From CAZNSX01 sp964575845 (GTDB lineage: Bacteria; UBA8248; CAZNSX01): a stretch of DNA of 64,000 nucleotides. Made by a program: the position numbers and the translations under genes. Where the stretch lies: NCBI GenBank assembly GCA_964575845.1, contig CAZNSX010000001.1, forward strand, positions 496,001 to 560,000, written 5' to 3'. Within the stretch, counting starts at the first letter, position 1. Each line of letters starts with the position of its first letter. The notes beneath the pieces are model-generated. The model searched no databases. It saw nothing but the letters and a program-made list of their open reading frames with translations, and had not been told where the DNA came from. Below are positions 35,738 to 42,974 of the stretch, piece by piece.

Positions 35738-36958
35738 ATGCCCGTTTTTTCTTACAAGGCCCTGGATGCTGCGGGGAGGACCCAGCGGGGTATCACGGAT
35801 GCCGAGAGCCTGAGGGTTGCCAGGCAGAAGCTTAGGGCCATAGGCCTCTTCCCCATGGAAGTGATGGAGGATGTGGCCAGGAAGCCCTCGGAGCGCAAGA
35901 TTTCCCTTTCTTTCTTTTCCGAAAGGGTGAAGTCCGGCGACCTGGTATCCATGACCCGTCACCTGGCCACTCTCCAGGGGGCGGGGGTCCCCTTGGTGCC
36001 GAGCCTCACAGCCATAATCCTTCAGTCCAAGAGCGCCCCCCTCAAGCGGGTCATAACAAGGATCCGGGAGGAGGTGAATCAGGGTTCCTCCCTTGCCGAT
36101 GCCCTGGCCCTTTTCCCGCGCCTCTTCTCACCTCTCTATGTGAGCATGGTAAGGGCAGGGGAGGCGGGCGGTGCCCTTGAGGTCGTGCTCCTGCGCCTGG
36201 CGGATTTCACTTCCAAGCAACATCAGCTCCGAAATAAGATACTGGCCGCACTGGCCTACCCGGTGCTGATGACTGCGGTGGGATTGGGAGTGCTGGGCTT
36301 CCTCCTCACAACGGTGATCCCGACGGTCGTGCAGATCTTCAAAGAGAGCCAGCAGGCACTCCCCCTTCCCACCCGGATGCTCATCGCAGGCAGCGACCTC
36401 ATCAGTCAGTACTACTGGCTCCTGCTCCTTGGAGTGGTGGCCATTATCTTGCTGGCAAAAAGCCTGGCCCGCACCCAAAAGGGCCGCCAGAGCCTCGACC
36501 GGCTGAGACTCAAGGTGCCCCTTCTGGGGAGTCTCATGCTGAAGGAGGGCATTGCGCGGTTCAGCCGTACCCTCGGGATGCTGGTGGAAAGCGGTGTTCC
36601 CCTTATCCATTGCCTAAACATTTGTCGCCACGTGGTGAACAACTCCGTATTTCGCCAGGAGGTCGACGAGGCCACTGTCAATGTGGAGAGGGGAGGGGAG
36701 CTATCCCTTTCGCTCCAGAGGGGCAGTCTCTTCCCACCGCTCATGACGCAGATGATAGCCATGGGCGAGAGCAGCGGAAGGTTGAGCGAGATGTTGACCA
36801 AAGTGGCCGAGAGCTATGAGAGTGAGGTTGAGACGACGGTGCAGGGCCTGACAGCCATCCTGGAGCCCGTGTTGATACTGCTGATGGGAGGAGTCGTGGG
36901 TTTCGTGGTGCTCTCGGTGCTTCTGCCCCTTTTCGAGATAAGCCAATTGGTGAGGTAG
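35738..36958 (+). CDS. gspF: type II secretion inner-membrane platform protein GspF
   Basis: A 406-residue polytopic protein with two GspF domains (about 70-190 and 270-395), each containing the conserved LATLQGAGVPLV / LGMLVESGVPLI helix and GGALEVVLLRLADF / SGRLSEMLTKVAESYE. Three transmembrane helices are visible, including VLGFLLTTVIPTVVQIF and VGFVVLSVLLPLFEI. It couples the ATPase to pseudopilin polymerisation. The N-terminal segment FSYKALDAAGRTQRGITDAES is typical. Confidence 0.93.
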   Translation: MPVFSYKALDAAGRTQRGITDAESLRVARQKLRAIGLFPMEVMEDVARKPSERKISLSFFSERVKSGDLVSMTRHLATLQGAGVPLVPSLTAIILQSKSAPLKRVITRIREEVNQGSSLADALALFPRLFSPLYVSMVRAGEAGGALEVVLLRLADFTSKQHQLRNKILAALAYPVLMTAVGLGVLGFLLTTVIPTVVQIFKESQQALPLPTRMLIAGSDLISQYYWLLLLGVVAIILLAKSLARTQKGRQSLDRLRLKVPLLGSLMLKEGIARFSRTLGMLVESGVPLIHCLNICRHVVNNSVFRQEVDEATVNVERGGELSLSLQRGSLFPPLMTQMIAMGESSGRLSEMLTKVAESYESEVETTVQGLTAILEPVLILLMGGVVGFVVLSVLLPLFEISQLVR

Positions 36959-37010
36959 GCTCTGGGGGCCTGAAGATGAAGCGCCTTGCCATTAAGGCCA
37001 CAGGAAGACG

Positions 37011-38600
37011 ATGTCAAGGATAGCCATCGGTATTGACCTGGGAACTAATGGTCTGAAGGTCGCAGAGGTTGAGGGTTCCTGGCGCGGCTGCACCCTGAGG
37101 CGAATCTATTGCCGGGAGCTGGAGCGCTCCCTGCTCACCTCCGCCCAGAGCGAGCAGCTCACGAACGCGCTGAAGGAATGGTCTCAGGAATGGGGTTCTT
37201 TCCGCCACCCCATGGTCTCATCGCTTCCGCCCACCTCGGTGATAGCCCCTGCCCTCACGCTGCCCTTCAAAGGGAGCCGAAAAGTTCGGCAGGTTATTAA
37301 GTATGAGGTGGAGTCCCTGGTTCCCCTGAGGGCGGAGGACTTCACGGCCAGCTTCACCATGGCCGGTGAGGCGGAGGAGGGCGGAGTGGAGGTCGTGGCT
37401 CTGGTTGCTCCCAAGGCGGCCCTGGAGAGGCACCTGCAAATATTTGCCTCGGCTGGCCTGAGCCCCACCATAGTCGGCTTCGGTCCCTTGGCTGCCCTCA
37501 ATTTTTGCCTCGCAACTGATCCCGCCTTCGGGGAGCGACCGACCGTCCTCATCGACCTCGGTGCTGGCACCACCTCGGTGGTCGTCGTTGAGGGGGGAAA
37601 ATTCCTTTTTGCCAGGTCCATTCCCATGGGGGGCGACTTGACCACCCTCAAGATCGCCGATGCCCAGAAGGTGACCTTCGCGGAGGCTGAGGCGAGAAAG
37701 AAGGTCGCGCCCCTGAGGGAGGGTGACCCGGTGGGGAGGATAGCCAAGGCGGCCCTCGGGGAGGTCCTCCAGGAGGTGGAGCTGACGCTCCATTCATACG
37801 TTTACGGCCAGAAGAACAGGCCGAGGCCGGAGCAGGTTTTCTTGATAGGGGGTGGAGCCGCGGCCGAGGGAATCACCGAAGCGGTGAGCGAGACGCTCTC
37901 GCTTCCCTGCCAAAGATTCGAGCCGCGCCACGGTGAAGCCCTCCTTGAAATCGGGGAAGAAGGGCGGGGAGATTCATGCCTGATGGCGACGGCCGCGGGG
38001 CTTGGCCTCCGGGCAACGGGGCCGCGAAAGGATGAGGTCGATTTCCGTCAGGAAGAGTACGCCCTTATCGATGACCCCCGTAAATCCCGAAGGAGATGGG
38101 CGGCGGCGGGAGTGGGGCTAGTCCTCCTTCTGGCCCTCCTCCTCGTAAACCTGTTCATAAAGGCGCAGCTCAACCAGAGGGAGCTGGCGGCACTGGAGGC
38201 CGAGATAAAGAGGAATCTCATTACCACCATCCCCGACGTCAAGCGGGTAGTGAATCCCCTCAGCCAGGCAAGGACCAGGATGGGAGAGATGGAGGCCCGG
38301 GTGAGAGTCTTCGAGGGGACCTCCGTTGCAGGCCTCTCGCCCCTCAACATCCTGCGGGAGTTGAGCTTTCGCCTCCCCTCGAGCCTCTCGGTCCAGCTCC
38401 TGGAGGTGAGCATCGATGATGAGGGCATTAGCCTCTCTGGCACTACCAACTCATTCGACTCCGTCAATCGCCTCCAGCGTCATCTGCAAGAGAGTCCATT
38501 CTTCAGGGAGGTGAAGATCTCCAGCGCGAGGGCTGCGGTCGGTGGCAGGGGGATCTCCTTCCGTATGTTCCTGGCGTCCACCCCTCTGGAAAAGGGTTAG
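37011..38600 (+). CDS. gspL: GspL-like protein (PilM-type actin fold fused to PilN-type domain)
   Basis: A 529-residue fusion. Residues 1-345 form a PilM/FtsA-like actin fold (IGIDLGTNGLKVAEVEG, RPTVLIDLGAGTTSVVVVEGGKFLFARSIPMGG, VFLIGGGAAAEG), residues about 365-385 are a membrane helix, and the rest is a coiled coil and a PilN/GspL ferredoxin-like periplasmic domain. GspL recruits GspE to the membrane together with GspM. In many systems these are separate PilM and PilN; fusion is the GspL arrangement. ATG 37011 follows AGGAAGACG. Confidence 0.85.
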   Translation: MSRIAIGIDLGTNGLKVAEVEGSWRGCTLRRIYCRELERSLLTSAQSEQLTNALKEWSQEWGSFRHPMVSSLPPTSVIAPALTLPFKGSRKVRQVIKYEVESLVPLRAEDFTASFTMAGEAEEGGVEVVALVAPKAALERHLQIFASAGLSPTIVGFGPLAALNFCLATDPAFGERPTVLIDLGAGTTSVVVVEGGKFLFARSIPMGGDLTTLKIADAQKVTFAEAEARKKVAPLREGDPVGRIAKAALGEVLQEVELTLHSYVYGQKNRPRPEQVFLIGGGAAAEGITEAVSETLSLPCQRFEPRHGEALLEIGEEGRGDSCLMATAAGLGLRATGPRKDEVDFRQEEYALIDDPRKSRRRWAAAGVGLVLLLALLLVNLFIKAQLNQRELAALEAEIKRNLITTIPDVKRVVNPLSQARTRMGEMEARVRVFEGTSVAGLSPLNILRELSFRLPSSLSVQLLEVSIDDEGISLSGTTNSFDSVNRLQRHLQESPFFREVKISSARAAVGGRGISFRMFLASTPLEKG

Positions 38601-38602
38601 TC

Positions 38603-39148
38603 ATGAAGCTCAGCTCGCGCGAGAGAAGGCTGGTTCTGGGGGCGGCTATCATTCTGGGAGCTCTGGCCCTCTTACAGTGGGTGCTTCTGCCCGTGTGGAA
38701 TCAGAACCGGAGGTATGAGCGCCTGAGTGCCCGAAGGACTCTGGAGCTCAGGGAAATGCGGAAGCTCACTTCCCTTTATCTTACCTACCAGGGGAAGATG
38801 GCCCACATAGAGCGGAAGCTTGTCAGGGAGAAGGACAATTTCTCTCTTTTCACCTTTCTCGAGAGGGCTGCCGTGCGCGCGGGAATCAAGGATAACCTTC
38901 TCTCCATGAAGCCCTCGCAGTCTAAGGTGGGGGAGGTCTACATCGAGTCATCCGTGGAGGTGAAGTTTCAGGCCGTGAGCATGGAGCGGCTTGTGAGATA
39001 CCTTTACTCCATCGAGACGGCCGAAAAGTTGCTTAAGGTAAAGCGGCTACAGATAACCGCCAGCCCTCATAGGCCTGGCACTGTGGATGTGACGGCTTGG
39101 GTCGCTGCTTATTCCCTTGCCCCCAAGGGAGCTAAGCTTGCCGCTTAG
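38603..39148 (+). CDS. gspM: GspM-like type II secretion protein
   Basis: A 181-residue bitopic protein with a membrane helix at about 10-28 (LVLGAAIILGALALLQWVLL), a short coiled coil and a periplasmic domain (VEVKFQAVSMERLVRYLYSIETAEKLLKVKRLQI). It pairs with GspL through the periplasmic domains. It begins two bases after the gspL stop, consistent with translational coupling. Identification depends on topology and position, since GspM sequences are poorly conserved. Confidence 0.8.
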   Translation: MKLSSRERRLVLGAAIILGALALLQWVLLPVWNQNRRYERLSARRTLELREMRKLTSLYLTYQGKMAHIERKLVREKDNFSLFTFLERAAVRAGIKDNLLSMKPSQSKVGEVYIESSVEVKFQAVSMERLVRYLYSIETAEKLLKVKRLQITASPHRPGTVDVTAWVAAYSLAPKGAKLAA

Positions 39149-39196
39149 GGGAGAGAGGTCAGCGGGGTAGGTCCCGGGGAAAGAAGGAAAAATCCC

Positions 39197-39679
39197 ATGC
39201 TCTTTAGAAAGCTTTTTTTTGCTCTCAGGCGGTGCCGCAAAGCTGGCAAAGAAGATAGCGGTATAACCCTCATCGAGCTCATGGTGGTCATCGTCATCCT
39301 GGGTCTTCTCGTTACCATCATCGCCTACAAGATGCTGGGTAGGACGGAAGAGGCCCGGCGCACCAAGGGCATGCTTCAGATAAGAAATATGGAGGCTGCA
39401 CTCAAGCTCTTTCACTTGGACAACGGTTTCTTCCCCTCCACCGAGCAAGGGCTGGAGGCCCTTGTCAGTAAACCGACTACGGGTAGGATCCCCCGGAAGT
39501 GGAATGAGGGCGGCTATCTGGAAGGCAACAGGGTGCCCCTGGACCCGTGGGGTAACCCCTACGTGTACGTCTCCCCGGGGAGTGACAACCGCGAGTATGA
39601 GGTCAAGTCTTACGGAGCCGACGGGCTGGAAGGCGGAGAAGGAAATGACGCGGATATCGAGAGCTGGAACCTCCAGTGA
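39197..39679 (+). CDS. gspG: major pseudopilin GspG
   Basis: A 160-residue class III-type prepilin. A basic leader ends at Gly followed by ITLIELMVVIVILGLL, with Glu at mature position 5 for N-methylation and assembly. The mature start is Ile instead of the usual Phe. The C-terminal domain has the GspG features LFHLDNGFFPSTEQGLEALV, PLDPWGNPYVYVSPG and a Ca-site region SYGADGLEGGEGNDADIESW. It forms the pseudopilus shaft. Confidence 0.93.
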   Translation: MLFRKLFFALRRCRKAGKEDSGITLIELMVVIVILGLLVTIIAYKMLGRTEEARRTKGMLQIRNMEAALKLFHLDNGFFPSTEQGLEALVSKPTTGRIPRKWNEGGYLEGNRVPLDPWGNPYVYVSPGSDNREYEVKSYGADGLEGGEGNDADIESWNLQ

Positions 39680-40181
39680 GCGAGGCTTTACCCTGATCGA
39701 GCTCTCGATGGTGGTCCTTTTCCTGAGCATCATAGTGCTTCTGGCTTTCCCTAAATTCAGCAGCCTCTACCAGAGGGAGCGCTTCAGCAGCGGCATGAGG
39801 GGTCTCAGCAAGGAGGTGGCGCTCCTGCGCGACAGGGCCATCAGGCGCAGAGCCCTCCAACAGCTTCATGCTGATTTCAAGACAGGCAGGCTCTGGGTCA
39901 CACGGCTCAGCGAGGGGGGGGATTTTGAGGAGGATGGGTCGCTCAAGCTTCCGGGAGGGACTCTCCCTGAGGGTTTCGCCCTTCACTCCATCTGGACAGA
40001 GCGCCTGGGAAAGCGGTCTCAAGGGGAGGCCTTCATTCGATTCCACCCGAGCGGCTACGTGGACCGCAGCATCCTATACCTCAAGGACGAAGAGGGAGCC
40101 TTCCACTCTTTCATCATCAACCCCTTCACCGGAAGGGCCAGACTCGAGCGGGGCTACGTTGAGGTGGAGAGAGGGGAATAA
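39645..40181 (+). CDS. gspH: minor pseudopilin GspH
   Basis: A 178-residue prepilin with a short leader ending in RGFTLIELSMVVLFLSII, cleaved after the Gly, followed by a beta-rich domain with GFALHSIW and FIRFHPSGYVDRSILYLKDEEG, as in the GspH/FimT fold. The ATG at 39645 (behind GGAGAAGGAA) lies 34 bases inside gspG. The frame is open earlier, but the upstream part is only gspG read in another frame. It belongs to the pseudopilus tip complex or its base. Confidence 0.87.
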   Translation: MTRISRAGTSSERGFTLIELSMVVLFLSIIVLLAFPKFSSLYQRERFSSGMRGLSKEVALLRDRAIRRRALQQLHADFKTGRLWVTRLSEGGDFEEDGSLKLPGGTLPEGFALHSIWTERLGKRSQGEAFIRFHPSGYVDRSILYLKDEEGAFHSFIINPFTGRARLERGYVEVERGE

Positions 40182-40548
40182 TCGCGAGAAGGGCTTCACC
40201 CTTCTTGAGGTTCTCATCTCTCTGGTCATTCTGGCCCTGGTTGCCCTCACTTCCCTCTCCCTCCAGAACCGGAGCGTGAGTTCCCTGGATGCCGCCATCG
40301 CCACGACCGAGGCGACCCTCCTCGCCCAGGAGATGATGGCCGAGAGCCTGCTTCAGGGGTACCCCACAGCGGAGAGCTCCCGGGGAGAATTTAAGGATAG
40401 AGGAGGAGATTTCCGGTGGGAGCGGGTGGTGGAGGAAACCGAGTACCAGGGAGTCAGGAAAATAACCCTGAGGGTCTTCTGGAAGGGACGTGGGGGAGAG
40501 AGGTCAGTCGAGCTTCTCACGTTCGCGGCGGAAGGGAGAGAACCTTGA
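40159..40548 (+). CDS. gspI: minor pseudopilin GspI
   Basis: A 129-residue prepilin: leader ending EKGFTLLEVLISLVILALVALTSL, with Glu at position 5, then the short GspI domain (TLLAQEMMAESLLQGYP, RKITLRVFWKGRGGERSVELLTF). The probable start is TTG at 40159, 23 bases inside gspH. It forms the tip with GspJ and GspK. Confidence 0.87.
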   Translation: MRWREGNNREKGFTLLEVLISLVILALVALTSLSLQNRSVSSLDAAIATTEATLLAQEMMAESLLQGYPTAESSRGEFKDRGGDFRWERVVEETEYQGVRKITLRVFWKGRGGERSVELLTFAAEGREP

Positions 40549-41234
40549 GAAGAGAGCGCACGGGGGAGGGAGGCTTCACGCTGGTGGAGCTCCTCGTGGC
40601 CGTCGCCATCCTCTCCATCATCATCACGAGTATATACTTCCTTTTCAGCCAGAGTGCCCGTGTCCTGGACTCGGCCCGCGCCCGGTCGGACCTCTACCAG
40701 GAGGCCCGGGTTCTTCTGGAGAAGATGGCCTCTGACCTTTCAAATGCTTACTTCCTTCCTGGGGAGGGCCGCTTATATTTTGTGGGCCTGGATGAGGCTC
40801 AGGATGGGACTCCCCGCGACCGCCTCGAGTTCACGGCCTTGGCCTACAGGTGGCCCGCCCCTGGAGAGAAAGCAGACGAGCTGGCCGAGGTCTCCTATTT
40901 TATTGAGGGTCCTCCCGAGGCGCCCGAGCCCCGCCTTCTGCGGCGGGATGTGCGCATCTTGGACGGCCTTCCCGAAACCCCTGAAGGGGAGGATGACGCG
41001 CAGCTCATGAGCGAGATGGTGAGGGGGCTGGAACTTGAGTTCTGGGACGAAGGGGAGAGAAAGGTGAGCGAGTGGGACACCCGGAGGGCCATGGGAGGCG
41101 AAACCCCGCGTCTTCCAAAGGCCGTCAAGGTGAGCCTCATCTTTGAAGGCTCCAGAGGGGAGCAGAAATTCTCCATGACCATCCCCATCCCGTCGGGGAT
41201 GGTATGGAGTTCTCGACCCGCGCAGGGCCCTTAG
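40545..41234 (+). CDS. gspJ: minor pseudopilin GspJ
   Basis: A 229-residue prepilin with leader ending GEGGFTLVELLVAVAILSIIITSIYFLF and a large C-terminal domain containing DLYQEARVLLEKMASDLSNAYFL, FTALAYRWPAPGEKADELAEVSYFI and RLLRRDVRILDG, as in GspJ. The TTG start overlaps the gspI stop as TTGA, with GAAGGGAGAG upstream. Part of the GspI-J-K tip complex. Confidence 0.87.
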   Translation: MRRERTGEGGFTLVELLVAVAILSIIITSIYFLFSQSARVLDSARARSDLYQEARVLLEKMASDLSNAYFLPGEGRLYFVGLDEAQDGTPRDRLEFTALAYRWPAPGEKADELAEVSYFIEGPPEAPEPRLLRRDVRILDGLPETPEGEDDAQLMSEMVRGLELEFWDEGERKVSEWDTRRAMGGETPRLPKAVKVSLIFEGSRGEQKFSMTIPIPSGMVWSSRPAQGP

Positions 41235-41243
41235 GCACTTCTC

Positions 41244-42185
41244 ATGAGAAGAATGGGTTCAGACAGGGGCGTCGCCCTTATCATAGCGCTCGTCGTGACC
41301 GCCTTTTTGGTGCTGCTCTCCGTGGAACTCAGCACGGTCGCCAATATTGATGTCGAGGCGGCCGCCTTCTACCGGGATGAGGTGAGGGCACACTACCTCG
41401 CGAGGGGCGGGGTCGAGCTTGCGGTCTCCAGCCTGCTGCGCGACCGGACACCTTTCACGTCCTATTCGGAGGAGTGGGCTCGGCTTCCGGAAGAGATAAG
41501 GGTGGGGGAGGGCATCCTCAGGGTGAAGCTCCGCGACGAAGGAGGAAAGCTCAACCTCAACCGCATTCTTGAAGATGAGGAAGCGCAGAGGGTGCTCGAG
41601 CGCCTCTTCTTCCTCCTTGAGCTCGACCCGCGCCTCGTAGGGGGCCTCCTCGACTGGATGGACGCCGATGACCTCGAGAGAGGGCCGGGGACAGAGGGGG
41701 CATATTACCGGGAGCTCCGCTCCCCCTACCCGGTCAAGAATGCCCCTCTTGACACACTCTCAGAGCTGAGGGACATTAAAGGCTTTGACGATAAGGTTCT
41801 TGCCAAGCTCGGCTCACAGAAAATGTTCGGGAGCCTGGACCTGCAGACCATCCCCTTTCTTACGCTTCATTCAGATGGAAGGGTGAATATCAACACCGCA
41901 CCGCCGCTCCTTCTCAGGGCTCTCTCAGAGAATCTCACCGAGGAGGTAGCTGAGAGTATCGTGCAGTCCCGGGAGGAAAGGCCCCTTGAGAAGGTGGAGG
42001 AACTCAAAGAGGTGCCGGGGGTGACGGAGGAGCTCTTCTCGGAGATAAAAGGGCTCGTGACGGTAGAGAGCAATTACTTCTCCCTCTCGGCCTCTGCCGA
42101 GATGAACGGAGTGAGAACACACCTGTTCGCCATCCTTAAAAAGGAGGAGGGGCGGGTCTCGGTCATCTACTGGCGGTCCCTCTAG
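41244..42185 (+). CDS. gspK: minor pseudopilin GspK
   Basis: A 313-residue GspK. After SDRG the hydrophobic helix VALIIALVVTAFLVLLSVEL lacks the Glu at position 5, the normal feature of GspK as tip subunit. The mature part has YLARGGVELAVSSLL, LNLNRIL, LDWMDADDLERGPGTEGAYY, the PVKNAPLDTLSELRDIKGF segment and VNINTAPPLLLRALS, followed by helix-hairpin-helix units. Start nine bases after gspJ. Confidence 0.9.
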   Translation: MRRMGSDRGVALIIALVVTAFLVLLSVELSTVANIDVEAAAFYRDEVRAHYLARGGVELAVSSLLRDRTPFTSYSEEWARLPEEIRVGEGILRVKLRDEGGKLNLNRILEDEEAQRVLERLFFLLELDPRLVGGLLDWMDADDLERGPGTEGAYYRELRSPYPVKNAPLDTLSELRDIKGFDDKVLAKLGSQKMFGSLDLQTIPFLTLHSDGRVNINTAPPLLLRALSENLTEEVAESIVQSREERPLEKVEELKEVPGVTEELFSEIKGLVTVESNYFSLSASAEMNGVRTHLFAILKKEEGRVSVIYWRSL

Positions 42186-42225
42186 GCGTGATTAGCTCTG
42201 GCGGCCTCTTTTATGGATTGAATCC

Positions 42226-42972
42226 GTGGAAAGTCTTCTTCTTTTTTTACTGGTCCTGGCGGCGGGGTTGTCTGTAGGGAGCTTTGCCAATACCTGCTTT
42301 TACCGGCTACCCCGCAGACTCTCCCTCTGGCGCCCGCGCTCCTTTTGCGCCTCCTGCGGGGCGCCCATCCCTTACAGGCACCTCCTCCCACTTGTGAGCC
42401 ACCTCTTGCTCAAGGGCAGGTGCTCGGCGTGCAATTCGCCCATCCCGGCGACCCTCCCGCTCGTTGAGGCCCTCTTCGGCGGGCTGGCGCTCCTCTGCCT
42501 GGGCCTCTATGGCCCGTCGGTAGATTTCCTCTCTAACTTCTTCTTCCTCTCCCTCATGCTCATCCTCTTCATCCTGGACCTTAGATGGCATTTCATCCCA
42601 AATAGCCTCATCCTGCCGGGCATCGCAGCAGGACTCCTCTTCTCTTCCCTCTGGGGGGAGTCCGGCCCTGCGGGCTCACTGCTTGGAGCAGGGCTCGGGG
42701 GAGGGGCTTACCTCGCGCTGAAGGAGGGCTACCGGGCACTCCGCGGGCATGAGGGCCTCGGCATGGGGGATGTCAAAATGGCGGCCATGTTGGGCGCGTT
42801 TCTGGGCGCGCGGGGCGTGCTCTACGTCTCCCTCTATGGTTCCCTCCTGGGCCTTACGGTGGGGGTCGCCCTCATCCTCTCGGGGAGGGCGAGTCTCAAG
42901 ACCCCCCTTCCATACGGGTCCTTTCTGGCCGCGGGCTCCTTCATCTACGTCTTGGGCGGGTCGATTTTTTAA
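42226..42972 (+). CDS. gspO: prepilin peptidase GspO/PilD
   Basis: A 248-residue inner-membrane aspartic peptidase and N-methylase that processes the pseudopilins. The N-terminal zinc tetracysteine CASC and CSAC is present, the catalytic Asp residues are in FILDLRWHFIPN and GMGDVKMAAMLG, and about seven membrane helices are seen. The start is GTG at 42226. It ends the secretion operon; its stop is two bases from the stop of the convergent lipoprotein gene. Confidence 0.92.
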   Translation: MESLLLFLLVLAAGLSVGSFANTCFYRLPRRLSLWRPRSFCASCGAPIPYRHLLPLVSHLLLKGRCSACNSPIPATLPLVEALFGGLALLCLGLYGPSVDFLSNFFFLSLMLILFILDLRWHFIPNSLILPGIAAGLLFSSLWGESGPAGSLLGAGLGGGAYLALKEGYRALRGHEGLGMGDVKMAAMLGAFLGARGVLYVSLYGSLLGLTVGVALILSGRASLKTPLPYGSFLAAGSFIYVLGGSIF

Positions 42973-42974
42973 GC

